From NCBI GenBank assembly GCA_949775045.1, contig OX459105.1:7247240-7311239 (forward strand): a DNA stretch of 64,000 nucleotides, given 5' to 3'. The position numbers and the translations under genes are program-made. This DNA comes from Metridium senile (taxonomy: Eukaryota > Cnidaria > Anthozoa > Actiniaria > Metridiidae). Of the stretch, positions 37,865-49,700 are shown one piece after another. How positions within the stretch are numbered: the first letter of the stretch is position 1; each line of letters starts with the position of its first letter. Below the pieces are notes generated by a model, which saw nothing but the letters and a program-made list of their open reading frames with translations, was not told the DNA's origin and made no database searches.

Positions 37865-37960
37865 TTGGGAAAAACACTTCACTCTCTCACTACCAGTATT
37901 GAACCTCGTCCTCTCGGATAGGCTTGGGGGTAAAACCGGAGATCCTGTCTGTTTCGCTCT
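37865..37960 (-). mobile_element. SINE-like tail fragment
   Basis: On the minus strand it reads CCGAGAGGACGAGGTTCAAT and further on GTGAAGTGTTTTTCCCAAGG. The first part resembles the tail of the 18899-19160 repeat. It is a partial element. Confidence 0.35.
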
Positions 37961-37996
37961 GTACTGTTATATGTTGGGAGGGGGGAGTTAGGGAAT

Positions 37997-38023
37997 GGGG
38001 GGAAGGGGGGGGGGGGGGGGGGA
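37997..38023. repeat. G-rich homopolymer tract
   Basis: GGGGGGAA followed by an uninterrupted run of about 16 to 18 G. Such runs are error-prone in assembly and can form G-quadruplexes. Confidence 0.85.
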
Positions 38024-38578
38024 GTTTGTTTGAAACCGCAAAACCTCACACAAAAAGATCGACAAAAACCGCAAAAGTCACAACCAAAATTTGCTAAACA
38101 TCGCAACCGCAAGATTTGTAAAACCGTAGAACCGCAGATGTAGATGAAAAAAACCCGCACAACCGCACCAAAAATAACGCGAAACCGCATCACCGCAAAC
38201 CCTAGCTTATCCCCCTTATATCCATATGAATCAATCAATCATTCAATCAACCTATATATGCCTTTATTTGCACACACAATATTTATTTCACATTTTACAA
38301 CTAGTGTAGCATGGTTAATTCAAACCAGCTAACTAACTGGAATATTTTTTTTGCATGTTTCAATAAGTGTCCATGTGTCCTGGAAATGAACACGCAAGCA
38401 CTTTTGCTATTATTCCACTTTTAATTTGCTATTATGTACAAATAAGGATTTAGTTCTATTCTAGGAAAACCCAATTTGTACACGCCTGCAAACCTAATCA
38501 CAATCCAATACAAACTTTTCTTAGTGAGAAAATAAAATAGGAATATAAAATGGAATAATAATAATATATGTCATAGAG

Positions 38579-38732
38579 ACCGAATCGAAATATGGCGTCC
38601 ATTTTTAATAACTATTGTTTTTGTCTGTTCACGCTGAAACACAATAGAGCTCACATGTATGCGAGGCAAGCCAGTCAAGAACATGCAATATAGTTATTAA
38701 AATTGAACGACATATATTGATTCGGTGTATGA
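38579..38732. mobile_element. MITE-like element, family A copy 2
   Basis: ACCGAATCGAAATATGGCG at the left and ATATTGATTCGGTGTAT at the right correspond to the ends of the copy at 885-1036. Internal AGTCAAGAA and the CACATG(T/A)ATG stretch are shared. Confidence 0.75.
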
Positions 38733-39502
38733 TATAATTAAAATATTATTAACATAATCTTCCGATAGAAGCGAAACCAGGAACTATGTACAGACGAACC
38801 AATAGTTCAGTTTCGATCTACCTAGATAGTATAATTCTACATTGCGCCGCGGCTTTGCCATAGGTTATGTCTCTATATTCTGTCACTAACTTATCGACAT
38901 TTGAGGCTCAGACTGCAGAGAACTAAAAAGATATTTCGTGAGAGTGGATAAACGATTACCGGTTACCCAGTAGTTTTCGTAATGCTGATAATGGCCCTTT
39001 GATAAGAATCCAAACTGACAAGGAGGCAAACCAGTTGGCTATTTACGAGCATGATTGAAAGACTGAATTTGCCCAGGACAAATACAATCTCAGCTAGTGG
39101 TCAAAGCGAGACGCTATGACCACTTCACCATGCTGCCTAAAAAACTCGAAACTGGTCTATTTTACACACTTACAGGGAATACTTTCATCCCCCAAAGTAG
39201 CGCTGATCACCCCTACCGCTTCGGGTAGAGGGGTAGAGGACTTCTAATCAACACTTAGTTTATGATATATACGAGGACCTATTAGTTATCATGTGCAGCA
39301 ATTTGAACCTCGACTTGGAACTATTATTCGTGGTCACTGAACGGAACTGTGAAAAGGACTATTATGAGTGTGTAAGTGTTGACCCTCTAGACAAGATTAT
39401 TAATTGTATATGGAGACAATCTCCTGAATGCTCCTAAAATACACATGTTGTCGGTGTAATTCTAATTTAGAATATTTGTCTTATATTATAGTATATATAT
39501 AT

Positions 39503-39727
39503 TCACCCTTTCCGAGAAAGTTTGTCACCTGTGTCCATTCGGCATGCCTGTCTTGCTAATGTGAGTTAAAATATTCGTTTCTAAATAACACATTGACAAG
39601 TGTGGCGATTTGGCCACGAAATCCTTGTATTCTTGTATATAGTATACATCGGTTACCCATAGTCCCCTGCGCTACTTGCTTGTAGGCTATTCACTGCACG
39701 GGTTACATAGTTTCTCAGAAAGGGTAT
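39503..39727. mobile_element. Inverted-repeat element, family E copy 1
   Basis: TTCACCCTTTCCGAGAAAGT at the left and TTTCTCAGAAAGGGTATAT at the right are inverted repeats. A second copy at 53279-53565 has the same ends. TTACCCATAGTCCCCTGCGC here corresponds to ATGGGTGACC/GCGCATGGAAC there. Confidence 0.75.
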
Positions 39728-39787
39728 ATGCATTGATTAGACAAGAGTCGTGGTGTATAGATCGCACAAGGAACTACCTCGGTCCCA

Positions 39788-40094
39788 GTTACAGCAGTTC
39801 TCAGTCACACGTGCACCGCTCGCATAAAAAGCACCGCTATAAAACGTGAAGTTGGTGGACGTCAATCAAACTGTGTTTACAAGACGCATGGTGTTTTTAC
39901 TTCAATCGGGTTGCAAAACATGTCTGAATTCCTACAACAACCTCTTCGTCGGATTCAGACATGTTTCGCAACCGACTGAAGTAAAAACACCATGCGTCTT
40001 GTAAACACAGTTTGATTGACGTCCACCAACTTCACGTTTTATAGCGGTGCTTTTTATGCGTGCGGTGCACGTGTGACTGAGAACCGCTGTAATT
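39788..40094. mobile_element. Large near-perfect foldback (about 143-bp arms)
   Basis: The left arm, about 39788-39931, starts TTACAGCAGTTCTCAGTCAC. The right arm, about 39951-40094, is its reverse complement and ends GTGACTGAGAACCGCTGTAA. Only a few mismatches are seen. The loop is about 20 bp (CCTACAACAACCTCTTCGTC). No coding content. Confidence 0.9.
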
Positions 40095-40207
40095 GTTCTA
40101 AACTATATTTACCAGTGTTAGCAGTTATTTTTTGAAAGATCCGATTACAGTGTTTTAAGCTCGGTTTTCATTATGTACATTTTCAGCCAGTAAACGGCCC
40201 GGCGCCG

Positions 40208-40692
40208 ACGTAGTCATGTCATAAAAATTGATAACGATTTACTAATTGATTATTAATTAATGTCAGTAATTGAAAATAATTGCTATCTCACTCAGTTTTT
40301 TCAATTAATCAATTGTTATCAATTAATATCAACTAAACTTCAAACGGACATCAAAGCTTATCTGCTTGTAGCATGGCGCTAAAAGGTTATAAAATGTCAG
40401 CTACAAGGGAAAGTCAATGACGCTGTATCATGAAAGGACACCAATGCTGTTCTTTTATAGAGGGCCCAAACTAGTATCTTAGTATCAACTTCATCTATTT
40501 TTTTACTCAGGCTACCCCGCAGTTTTAGTATAAGTTGATTATCAATTTTTAATAAATTAATCAATTATCAATTGTTTATTAATTGATCTCACTCACTTTT
40601 CGGCTATCAATTTCTATCAATTGCTGGTATCAATTGATAATCAATTAGTTAATTGATATCAACCAATTATCAATTTGATCAATTGACTACGT
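40208..40692. mobile_element. AATTGAT-rich inverted-repeat element
   Basis: ACGTAGTCA near the left and TGACTACGT at the right delimit about 485 bp filled with ATTGAT, ATCAATT and AATTAATCAATT words, so much of it is self-complementary. It contains a fragment TTACTCAGGCTACCCCGCAG (40503-40522) that is the reverse complement of sequence at 63542-63561. Confidence 0.55.
40575..40580 (-). terminator. Possible polyadenylation signal of the PAN/fibrinogen-like gene
   Basis: TTTATT on the plus strand gives AATAAA on the minus strand about 160 bp after the stop codon. It lies inside the AATTGAT-rich element, so it may be fortuitous. Confidence 0.2.
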
Positions 40693-40738
40693 TGGGAAAC
40701 TGAGCTATTTCTCCCAATGCATGATGGTTGATCGTATT

Positions 40739-43700
40739 CTATCTGACATAAAGTGACCATGAATCATTCACAGTTAGTTTGTCAGGGTCTTCATCATCAC
40801 ACTGGAATCTGCCAGGCATCATACTAAAAAAGTGTGCCGTGAATGAATTAAATACCATAATACTACCATGTATTTTTTGTTCGCCACTGTAATCAGTACT
40901 TCCCCATTGGTCTTGGCCTTGAGTTTTGCCCCACTGTGAGCAGCTATCACTCAATTTCGACGTATCATCTGGTAGTTTGGTAAACGAACCACATGCTTTG
41001 GCCGGTGTTTTGCTACCAGTAAAATACCTATCCAAAAAACAAACAAATAATAGTTACATAGATCATTAAGCTTTATGTATGTTGGAAGTGTTAAGCGAGA
41101 ATGCAGGCCTGTCACCCATAGCAGATGGAAGAAGGGGCAGAAGATTCACTATCTTCAGATTGAAAGCCAATACATTCAGTCCTCAATTCAGTATTTGAAG
41201 TCCTTGAGTGTTTGTATGGCCAACGTGCAAACCCTGACAACCCTAACAAAAATCTCAGTCAGGGGCAGTAAAATCCCAATAACTGAGCAGGACCCTTGCG
41301 TTAATTTGACTATATATAAAAGATTGAGAAGTTAAAAATGTCATTTACTTTTTTATTGATCAGCTAATTTGATTAAATGATGTTGTTCATTTAGAAAACA
41401 ATATTATTCAATAATTGATTTAAATTGTCGCGCTTCAATTTCGATAAGACGAATTTCGATAAAATCGCGACAACCGTGTTCTAACTTATATGGTAAGCAT
41501 GCATTATGGAAGACATAAAAAGTAGCGCATGTTCTGTGAGCAGTGCGGGGAAATACGCAGCAAAATCACTTTCGATCTATTTCATATCAGTACATACTAA
41601 ATCAAAATGTAACGCGCGTACTGCGTGCTTCGCCTCCTACGCAGGCGTCTCCGCTCCGTCTCGAGTGACCGGCAGGGCCTGTCAAAAACCGAGCGCTGTG
41701 GACGTGCAATGTCACCGTGGAAAACACGAAAGCCATCTTCAACGAAGCTTGGATTGATGATTTACAGAATAAGACGACATCTAAATCACCACTTGTTACT
41801 TCAAATTTAGACGATCCAGGAACATGTAATTGTGTTGCAAGTTCTAACTCTATGATCAATTCGTCCATGTTTAGCTATGTTTGAAAATATATCCCTGTAG
41901 GGTGGACTACGATTTTAGGAATTTTAATTTCCCCCTTTCCCCTCCCCCTCACAGTAAAAATTCATCGGCGCGAACAATATGCGCAGACCGCCGGAAATGT
42001 GTTCATTTTTGGCAGACAACCCCTTCATTTCTTGCCGGGGACCAAACAAAGGGATCCCATGAGAGGGAGAGGAAAGGGTTGCCTGCGGAGGAGGCTACAG
42101 CGTGCTAATATAGATAAATTATGCTCACAAATAACCCAATAGTCAACTTCACAGTTCCCTTTCTCCATCTTGAAAGGTAGCCGGGCCTTTGCATTGAAGT
42201 GAGACGAACGTCGAGCTTGCAATGATAGAGACACGCGAATAATTGTCCATCAAGGTGTTAAAAGCTCTCTATCATTACAAGCTCAACGTTCGTATCGCTT
42301 CGGTACAAACTAGGCCGGCTTTTTTTACAGATGGCGCATGGAACTGTGAAGGGGACTATTGGAAAAATAAATTATGTTCATACTTGATGACACTTTCTCC
42401 TGCACTATCATCATTAGTTACGATATGGACTTTTTTTCCCACGGACTGTTTATGACAAAACCATCTCATCTGCTTGAAGCCCAGGGTATCCTGGACGGAT
42501 CGCAGTCCTGATACATTAATCAGTGTTCTTGGATCTCGATACGAACCCAGGATTTGATTAACATTTGTCACGAAGCTCGTTGACCCAGGACTGAATGGTA
42601 CAGCCGTGATTGTATAGATTTTAATCAACGTCCAACCACCTGCAAAAAGAAAATAGAATTTTGTGTTCAAACAAAGTTTGCTCTAGGTGTCAAGATAATT
42701 GTCACAATTTTTCTGCCATCTTGGTTCTCCAGTGCGGATGTATTTTCGCGACTGAACAAAAACTTGTTGCGCCGAACAAACTTCAAAGGTTCCGTCGGCT
42801 TGCATAACAAGTTTGCAACGAGTTTGCTTATATATTACATTGGGTAGCCTGGCCGAAGCGAGACGAACGTTGAGCTTGAAACGATAGAGACACGCGAATA
42901 ATTTTCCCGCACTCATCCCAAACTCTTCGTTCGTCTCGCTTCGATGCAAAGGCCTGGCTACTTTTCAAGATGGCGCAGGGAACAGTGAAGGGGATTATTC
43001 AAGGATGTTGTCTCTAGAGCGGATCGGCCCTTATATGGTGTGTACAGCTGCTATTGAATAAGCATTTCTTGTTCTTGGCGAGACTCATATTCACAAAAGT
43101 AAAATTCTAAATCATAGGTTATCATTATAAATTGCTAGAAAACATTTAATGATTATGTTGAAACCTCTGTGTGGCTTTGAAATTCAAAAAAAAATAAAAT
43201 ATTGTTTTATATTTATTATTAGAAAGGAAGGCTTCTTACCGCCTTTAGTTGTCATATCACAATGTACACTACGTTCGACTCCATCAGGTTTAATGGTGTA
43301 TTCACCATCACCACGAGACTCGCCATTGTCTAGGATTTCTTTGCAAGACGATCTTACTGGCTTGACTTGACACGATTCCTGGCCAACTAGAAAATATAAA
43401 CCGCTTACGATGAGATTATCACTTGCAAGTAACATATACAAAATGAGCGGTATGTGTACAGGAAATGGCTGGTTGGTTGGTTGGTTGGTTGGTTGGTTGG
43501 TTGGTTGGTTGGTTGGTTGGTTGGTTGGTTAATTATCTCTCACCTTGCTGTATGCTGTTCCCACAAGTCGTAGCTGACATACATTTTAATTGGTTCTGTT
43601 AATGAAAAAAAAAAAAAAAACACGTAAGAATTGGGTATGGACGAAAAAAATTATATTTTCAGTTGTGCCTTTAATTTGAAGGATTCATTTCACTCCTAGC

Positions 43701-46700
43701 TTTACTATGTGAGTTCGCTTTTCTTTTCACTTGTGTTATGTTTATATTTATATATTCATGAAATGCTTCGGTCACGATTGCTGATAGTCTTTGAATTTCT
43801 CGCAGTCGTAGGACGTGGGGAGTTAACCTGATACTCAGGTTAGTGGGGAGTGGGACCAAATCCGAAAAGCGCTCACAGAGACCATATGCATATTGCGAAA
43901 CGATGGTGTTATAAAATGAAATAACGCATTGCAATATCACATGATGACTGACGTCTAACTATTGATAATATAGCCTAGCAGTTGTCGCAATGAAGTATCA
44001 TTATTACCATCCATCCATTCATCTATCTATACATTTATTCATTCATTAATTCATTTATTCATTCATTAATTCATTTATTCATTCATTAATTCATTTATTT
44101 AATTAATTCATTTAAATAATTTTTAAGGATAACAACACATCAAGATACCAAACACTCATTTCCCAGGTTTATTTATTTTATCAGATGGACATGTCCTTGT
44201 GACTTTTTCATGCAGGCTTGACGCCACAGCAGTAATATCCGCATACCACCGTCAATGCTGGCACGAAAACACGAACGGAACAGAAAACCAGAAAAAAAAC
44301 ATGTGATATACATTATAATGAGAGATTATAAAAACACTAAAACAAGTGACTCGTTATTCTTTGTTTAGACATTAAAATTCATGGGTGTTAAGATGTTAAA
44401 ATAAGTGGTCTATTTTATTTTCATTAAATTCCCTTATAGATACACATACATCCCGTTCACTGCAGGTTCCGGGGGTAATATATTAAAGGGGAGAGGTCCA
44501 CACATGAAAATATCCGGCTTGCTCCATATTTTTCCAGATCTAGAGGAGATGAAAAACTGCATGATAAAATCTCCAGCACCAGCCGAAAGCTGCGTTTGGG
44601 TTGGCCCCCTAAGATACAGTACCGCTATTGTGTGGTTAGGTTTAGGGCAATTGTTTGGAGAGATGTTTCGACTTGGTGCTAGATTTTCCAAAATCTTTCG
44701 CCAATAGGTTAAGGTAGCTCGGGACTCATGGATTGATATAATTCTTTCTACATAAAGGATGACATAGGTAGAACCAAAACTGAAATAAAACAGGGGCCCA
44801 CCGTACTCGTTTTCGAACTGTGCGGGGTGGTGTAAGGCACGCGTGTTTGCCCAATCTGGGTCCAAAATAAGCTCATCAAATTCGTTGGAAATATAATTAC
44901 TACAGAGAATAACAATAGATCTACTTAAATCTTACGACAGATTCTCACAAAATAGGTATTTTACTACTTTTATCCAAAGATTTACTTATTTATTGATCAT
45001 TTCAACCTATTACTAGAGTCATTTTTTTGTGGTCATTAAAATACAAAAGTCAGAATTACTAGGGCCGGGAATGCGCTCGAAAACGATATCAATTTTTTTT
45101 CAAAATGGACTCAATGCTTCTCACTAAACTTCTTCCCCACTAATAACGGCTGCGGGCGACTATACTAGTTTACATTTAACGAACGAATTGTTTAATTCCC
45201 CACACCATTAAATGGCTCTACTTGATTGATAACTTCGGAAGCAATCTAATGTATTTCAAACAAACATTGATGGATCGAGTTTTAATATTGTACTATGTTG
45301 TCAGAACTATATTATAAAATCTTGTTCTTGCAGTCGCTAGTCGCTTAGTTCTAACAGATGTTTAAATTAATTTGTTCAACACAATAAGACCCAATAACAT
45401 GATTACAAAGTGTACATCCTGCTGCTCTACTAGTGATAGACGGCATTTCACGTCTCACAGTCACTTTTACAGAATTGTTTTGTAACGGTTCTTAGGATTT
45501 TTCGTAGTTTGATATTAGCTCTTCATTTTGAGCACTTTTTAGCTATAATGATTATCAGTTGACTGCGGTCAATATAATTACAGTTATACATCTACCAAAT
45601 AGAAAAAAAACTTTTGTTCAATTTTCACCGGGTTTTATAGATCTATGAATAATTTATTTAATTTTTCGTCAATTAAAATACGAGAGGAAAGTCATAAACA
45701 TCACTAGCGAAAACAAACATTATTCCTCATTAACTGCTTTATGTTTGGCCTGTATTTATAGCTCTATTAACTAGCCTTTGGCCCAGCAAACACTGGAAGA
45801 GATCTTCGTTTTATCATATACTGAACCATAGAAACGGATAAAACTGCGATAAGACTAGCTTCCTTCGCAATAATAAAGATATGGATTCAGACCGAATGCC
45901 AATATGGCTTCATTATCATATTTTTTAATTCATATTTAAATTGACCGCTACATCAAAATTATAAATTAGAATGACATCAACAAAGTTAAAAAGTTTGAGG
46001 CAAAATTATTCAATTCTTGAGAAGTTATGAGAATTTCAAAAGTGTGAAAAACACCTTAACGAGGCTAGCAAGGAAAAATGAAGTTCACTGAATGCATACA
46101 TTTGATTCCAAATAGCTTCACTTGATTTACAGGAATAAAACTTAAAAAAAAAAACATATTGCTGCTTACTCTTTCTGATGGTGATGTTTATTTTTTAAGA
46201 TTATGTTTCTATATTTTTTGAAAGTCAATTGGCACTCAGCCTATATAGCACACTTTGATGTGTTGTAATATATGAGAGGTTTTTAGTTGTTAGTTCGTAT
46301 TAAAAAAAAAGAAGGCCTGCCTTGATCGAGTCACAGTAAAGTCGCCTACAATCGCCCTAAAACGACTAAAATCGCCCTAAAATTAACGACTAAAGTTGCC
46401 CAAAAACGCTTAAGAACGCCTTAAATCGCATTAAATTGCCCAAAAGTGCGCGCGTCTTCTTTTCATGTTTTCTTGCTTGAATCATCTAAGGTTTCCTTAA
46501 TTATGCAGTGTAATAACAATATCAACAATTTGTTCCAATTAAGGTTTAGATTTAGTAGATCCATTTTAAGAAAAATCTGTAATGAAAAACCATTTATATC
46601 TAGAAAAAATCATTTCTTTAATATTTTAAAGGTTTCGCATTACAGATTTTTTTAATTTTTCCTCAGTTGCAAGAACAGACATGTACAAACTAGACATTTA

Positions 46701-49700
46701 CAACTTTCACCTAAAGGATTTGGAGATATCAGCTTTAATAAAGGAATTTCAGGTCCTTTTTGCAGCGGCCTTCTGTTGTTATGACAACGTCAAACGCAAT
46801 AATTAAAAAAAAATGATATCCTAGATCCATAAGCTTTAAAATGATATATAGGTTAACTATGTAGCTTCACAATAATGCTGCATAAAATGCAATATAAAGT
46901 AGGTATATAGATATATACAGAAATCATTTCGAGCCTCCTTAAGTCGCTTAAAAATTACCTAAAAATTGCCTTATGTTGTGTCCCATTTTCTCATATTTTT
47001 TTCTTAAAACGCCGTAAGTCGCATTAAATTACGTAAGTCGCATTAAATTACGGCGACTTTAGGATCCTAGGCAGGCCCATATGCCATTTGGTTTTCATTT
47101 AGTCAATTTGACTTATTTAATCAAATAGTAATGAACCTCAGGAGAAGTAGAAAGGTTCACCCAATCAAAAACTAATTCAATAGAACCTTGTTTACAGCAA
47201 TAAACATATTATTGTTATATATCCAATAACCAAAATCAACATAAGCAGCTGAGAGGCAAACAAACTTTGGCCTAATTACCGGAAAGACGGGGCTTTATGG
47301 CAGTTCAGTTCGCCGATAAACACGTTAAGAAAAAGTACGGTTGGCTGTTCCTTGGCTAGCTTGAGAAAACAGACCTTCTATCGCTCCTCTTTCCCGCCGG
47401 AGCTATTTATAGCGTCATTTTAATAATAACGATAACCTATTTCTAGTGCCTCGTAACATTTCTTTATATATTAGAAAATATCGCAATTTATCACAAAATA
47501 ATAATATTAATGGCAGTTTTTTGAAATAAAAAAAACGTTTCTGAGTTCTCTTGTTGGGAATTGAACCCAGGTTCTTATACAAGTATTTCAAAAACGGTTG
47601 TTGGATTAAACGGCGAGTCCTATAGAAGGATTGCTCGACCGAAAGGAGCTGTGGGATGGATCTCTGATGTTGATTATTTAGGCATTTTTGTGACAGAAAA
47701 CACACTTACTGCACCAGTTCTTGTATTGTGAAGAAGAGCGAAACAAATGAATATGTATTATATAACCACAATTCGACTTCTTTCAGTGGCAGTTTAATCC
47801 GACAAACCATGTGTATCGCGAAGAGAGAAAATGGGTTTCATGAGTTGACATGATAAATGTGTAGGAGCAAGAGAGCATACTTATGCTCTCATGGTAGGTA
47901 TTCTTAATATAGCCTGAGGTCAATAAATTAAAGGAATATATAGAACGTATGCATATTATCTGATAAATACAATTAAAGAAGTTATTTAAACCTATCCATC
48001 TTCAAATGTTTGGTCCAAAAGCACGACATAGCTAATTGACGGAATTACATTTTTGATCAAAATCGTTATAGAAACACACGAAAATACAAAATAAGCGCTG
48101 TTTTCACCGATAATTATTTTCTCGCATTCAATTTAATCCGTTTTTTCATTTTTGTTGTTGTTTGTTTGCCTGCGTTTTCCATTAATTCTAATCACATGTT
48201 TTGAATATTTTTTCTTTGTAGACCTTTGTTTTCAAACCTTAAAGTCTATTTTAACAACCCTTTTAACAGCATTTTTACCATTAATCAAGCCTGAATTGGC
48301 TGAGGAAATCTCATTGTAGTCTAAAAGGAGTTTCTAACAATACGGTGACAATCTGCCCATTCGAACGGCGCGGAGCTATCATCTTAGCTTCAAGTTTAAC
48401 ATTTTACGCTCCCGGCTAAACTTAAAAGCCCCACCAATGCAGTTTAACAAAGAGCTTTCTAGAAAACATTTAAGAAATGACAGCGCATTTATAAACATCG
48501 ATCTTGGAATATTCTATTTTTTCATTGAAAGTACTTAGAAGTGATCCTTGAAAAATAAAAAAATCGAAAAATCTGTCAAGTAAAAGAGGCTTTTATTAAG
48601 GGTTTGTCAAACGCAGTCCACTTTATTACATCATGTTTACCAGCGGCTAAAGTATTGTTCAGGTTAGATTGGGAAAAATTAGACAATATTATTGAAATCT
48701 GTTTATGGAAGCATTAAAAATTAAATATTCACTTTTTTATAAAAAGTAACTCAGGCGTAATAGTTTGCATGAACATTAACTTGAATTGCAGCAACTATTC
48801 ACAGACCAACTTTTGAAAGATTCATTTTTATTCAATTTCTGAAATATACGGATACTGGCAACATTTCTCAGAATATTAACTTTTATTCGGATTACAATGT
48901 TTTAAACAATTGTACGAGACACATTTATCTTGACATCGCAATCATTTCCATCTGGGGTTCTCAAGACAGCCTTTAGCTATCAATATATTCTACTCCTACC
49001 AAGAAGTATTAGCAGTATTAGCGACGCCAATTTCACACTGTATTCAAATACTAAATTAAACGAATGCAAAGATTTGTCAAAATGCTCTTTTAAGCCCTTT
49101 CCCATCCACTGGAACGCGTCCATTTTCATATTTGCTTATACCTTTAGAACATTATGGAGGACTTTAATTCAAACCCAGTTCATTATCACATGTATATTTG
49201 TAATTACTTGTGTCAATATTTCACTATTAGTTTTGATGGGTCTTCCGAATCAGTATATTTGGTATTCTGTTAATGCAGTTTTATATTTTTGAAACTTATT
49301 TTTGTTCTACAAAATCCAGGCAAATGATGTAAAATGTTAATAAAAAAACGAGTTGAAAATCGAAATGCTGATTTGCAAGTAAATTGTTATCGCTGCAAGA
49401 TATATATATTTTTTTGTTATAAGATATTGTTATTTCTACTAATAACTCCATTTCTGGGTGCTGGCAGCGAAAATGAAAATTCATTAAATAGTCTCCTGTC
49501 GTTTGTATTCAATTTTTCTCGTGTATTTATATTCAAAATAGTTAATATTTCAAAAATTAAATTCGGTTTACAAGCGGTAATAACGATTTTTTCAGCTTTT
49601 CAGTTTCGTTGAGCTCGTGAACTCGTACATGTACTCGTACCATTTTGTTGTACATGTTTGTGAATGAACGCCGAACGAACAAATGGAAAACTTTATCTAT

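Larger units (their letters stand above)
33895..40738. other. Intergenic stretch between EH-domain and PAN/fibrinogen-like genes
   Basis: No gene is supported over about 6.8 kb. It holds inverted-repeat elements at 34532-34746, 35461-35642, 38579-38732, 39503-39727, 39788-40094 and 40208-40692, a CCTAT-rich tract at 36030-36120, a SINE-like tail at 37870-37960 and a G run near 38006-38022. Confidence 0.5.

Noticed and set aside
47545..47660. tRNA-like sequence on the minus strand
   Set aside because: GGTTCAATTCCC resembles a T-loop, but no matching acceptor stem or D-arm could be folded by eye; it may be a tRNA-derived relic at most.
48930..49612. Two hydrophobic plus-strand frames resembling a membrane protein
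   Set aside because: AT-rich DNA yields Phe/Ile-rich frames by chance; no receptor landmarks or splice sites join them.
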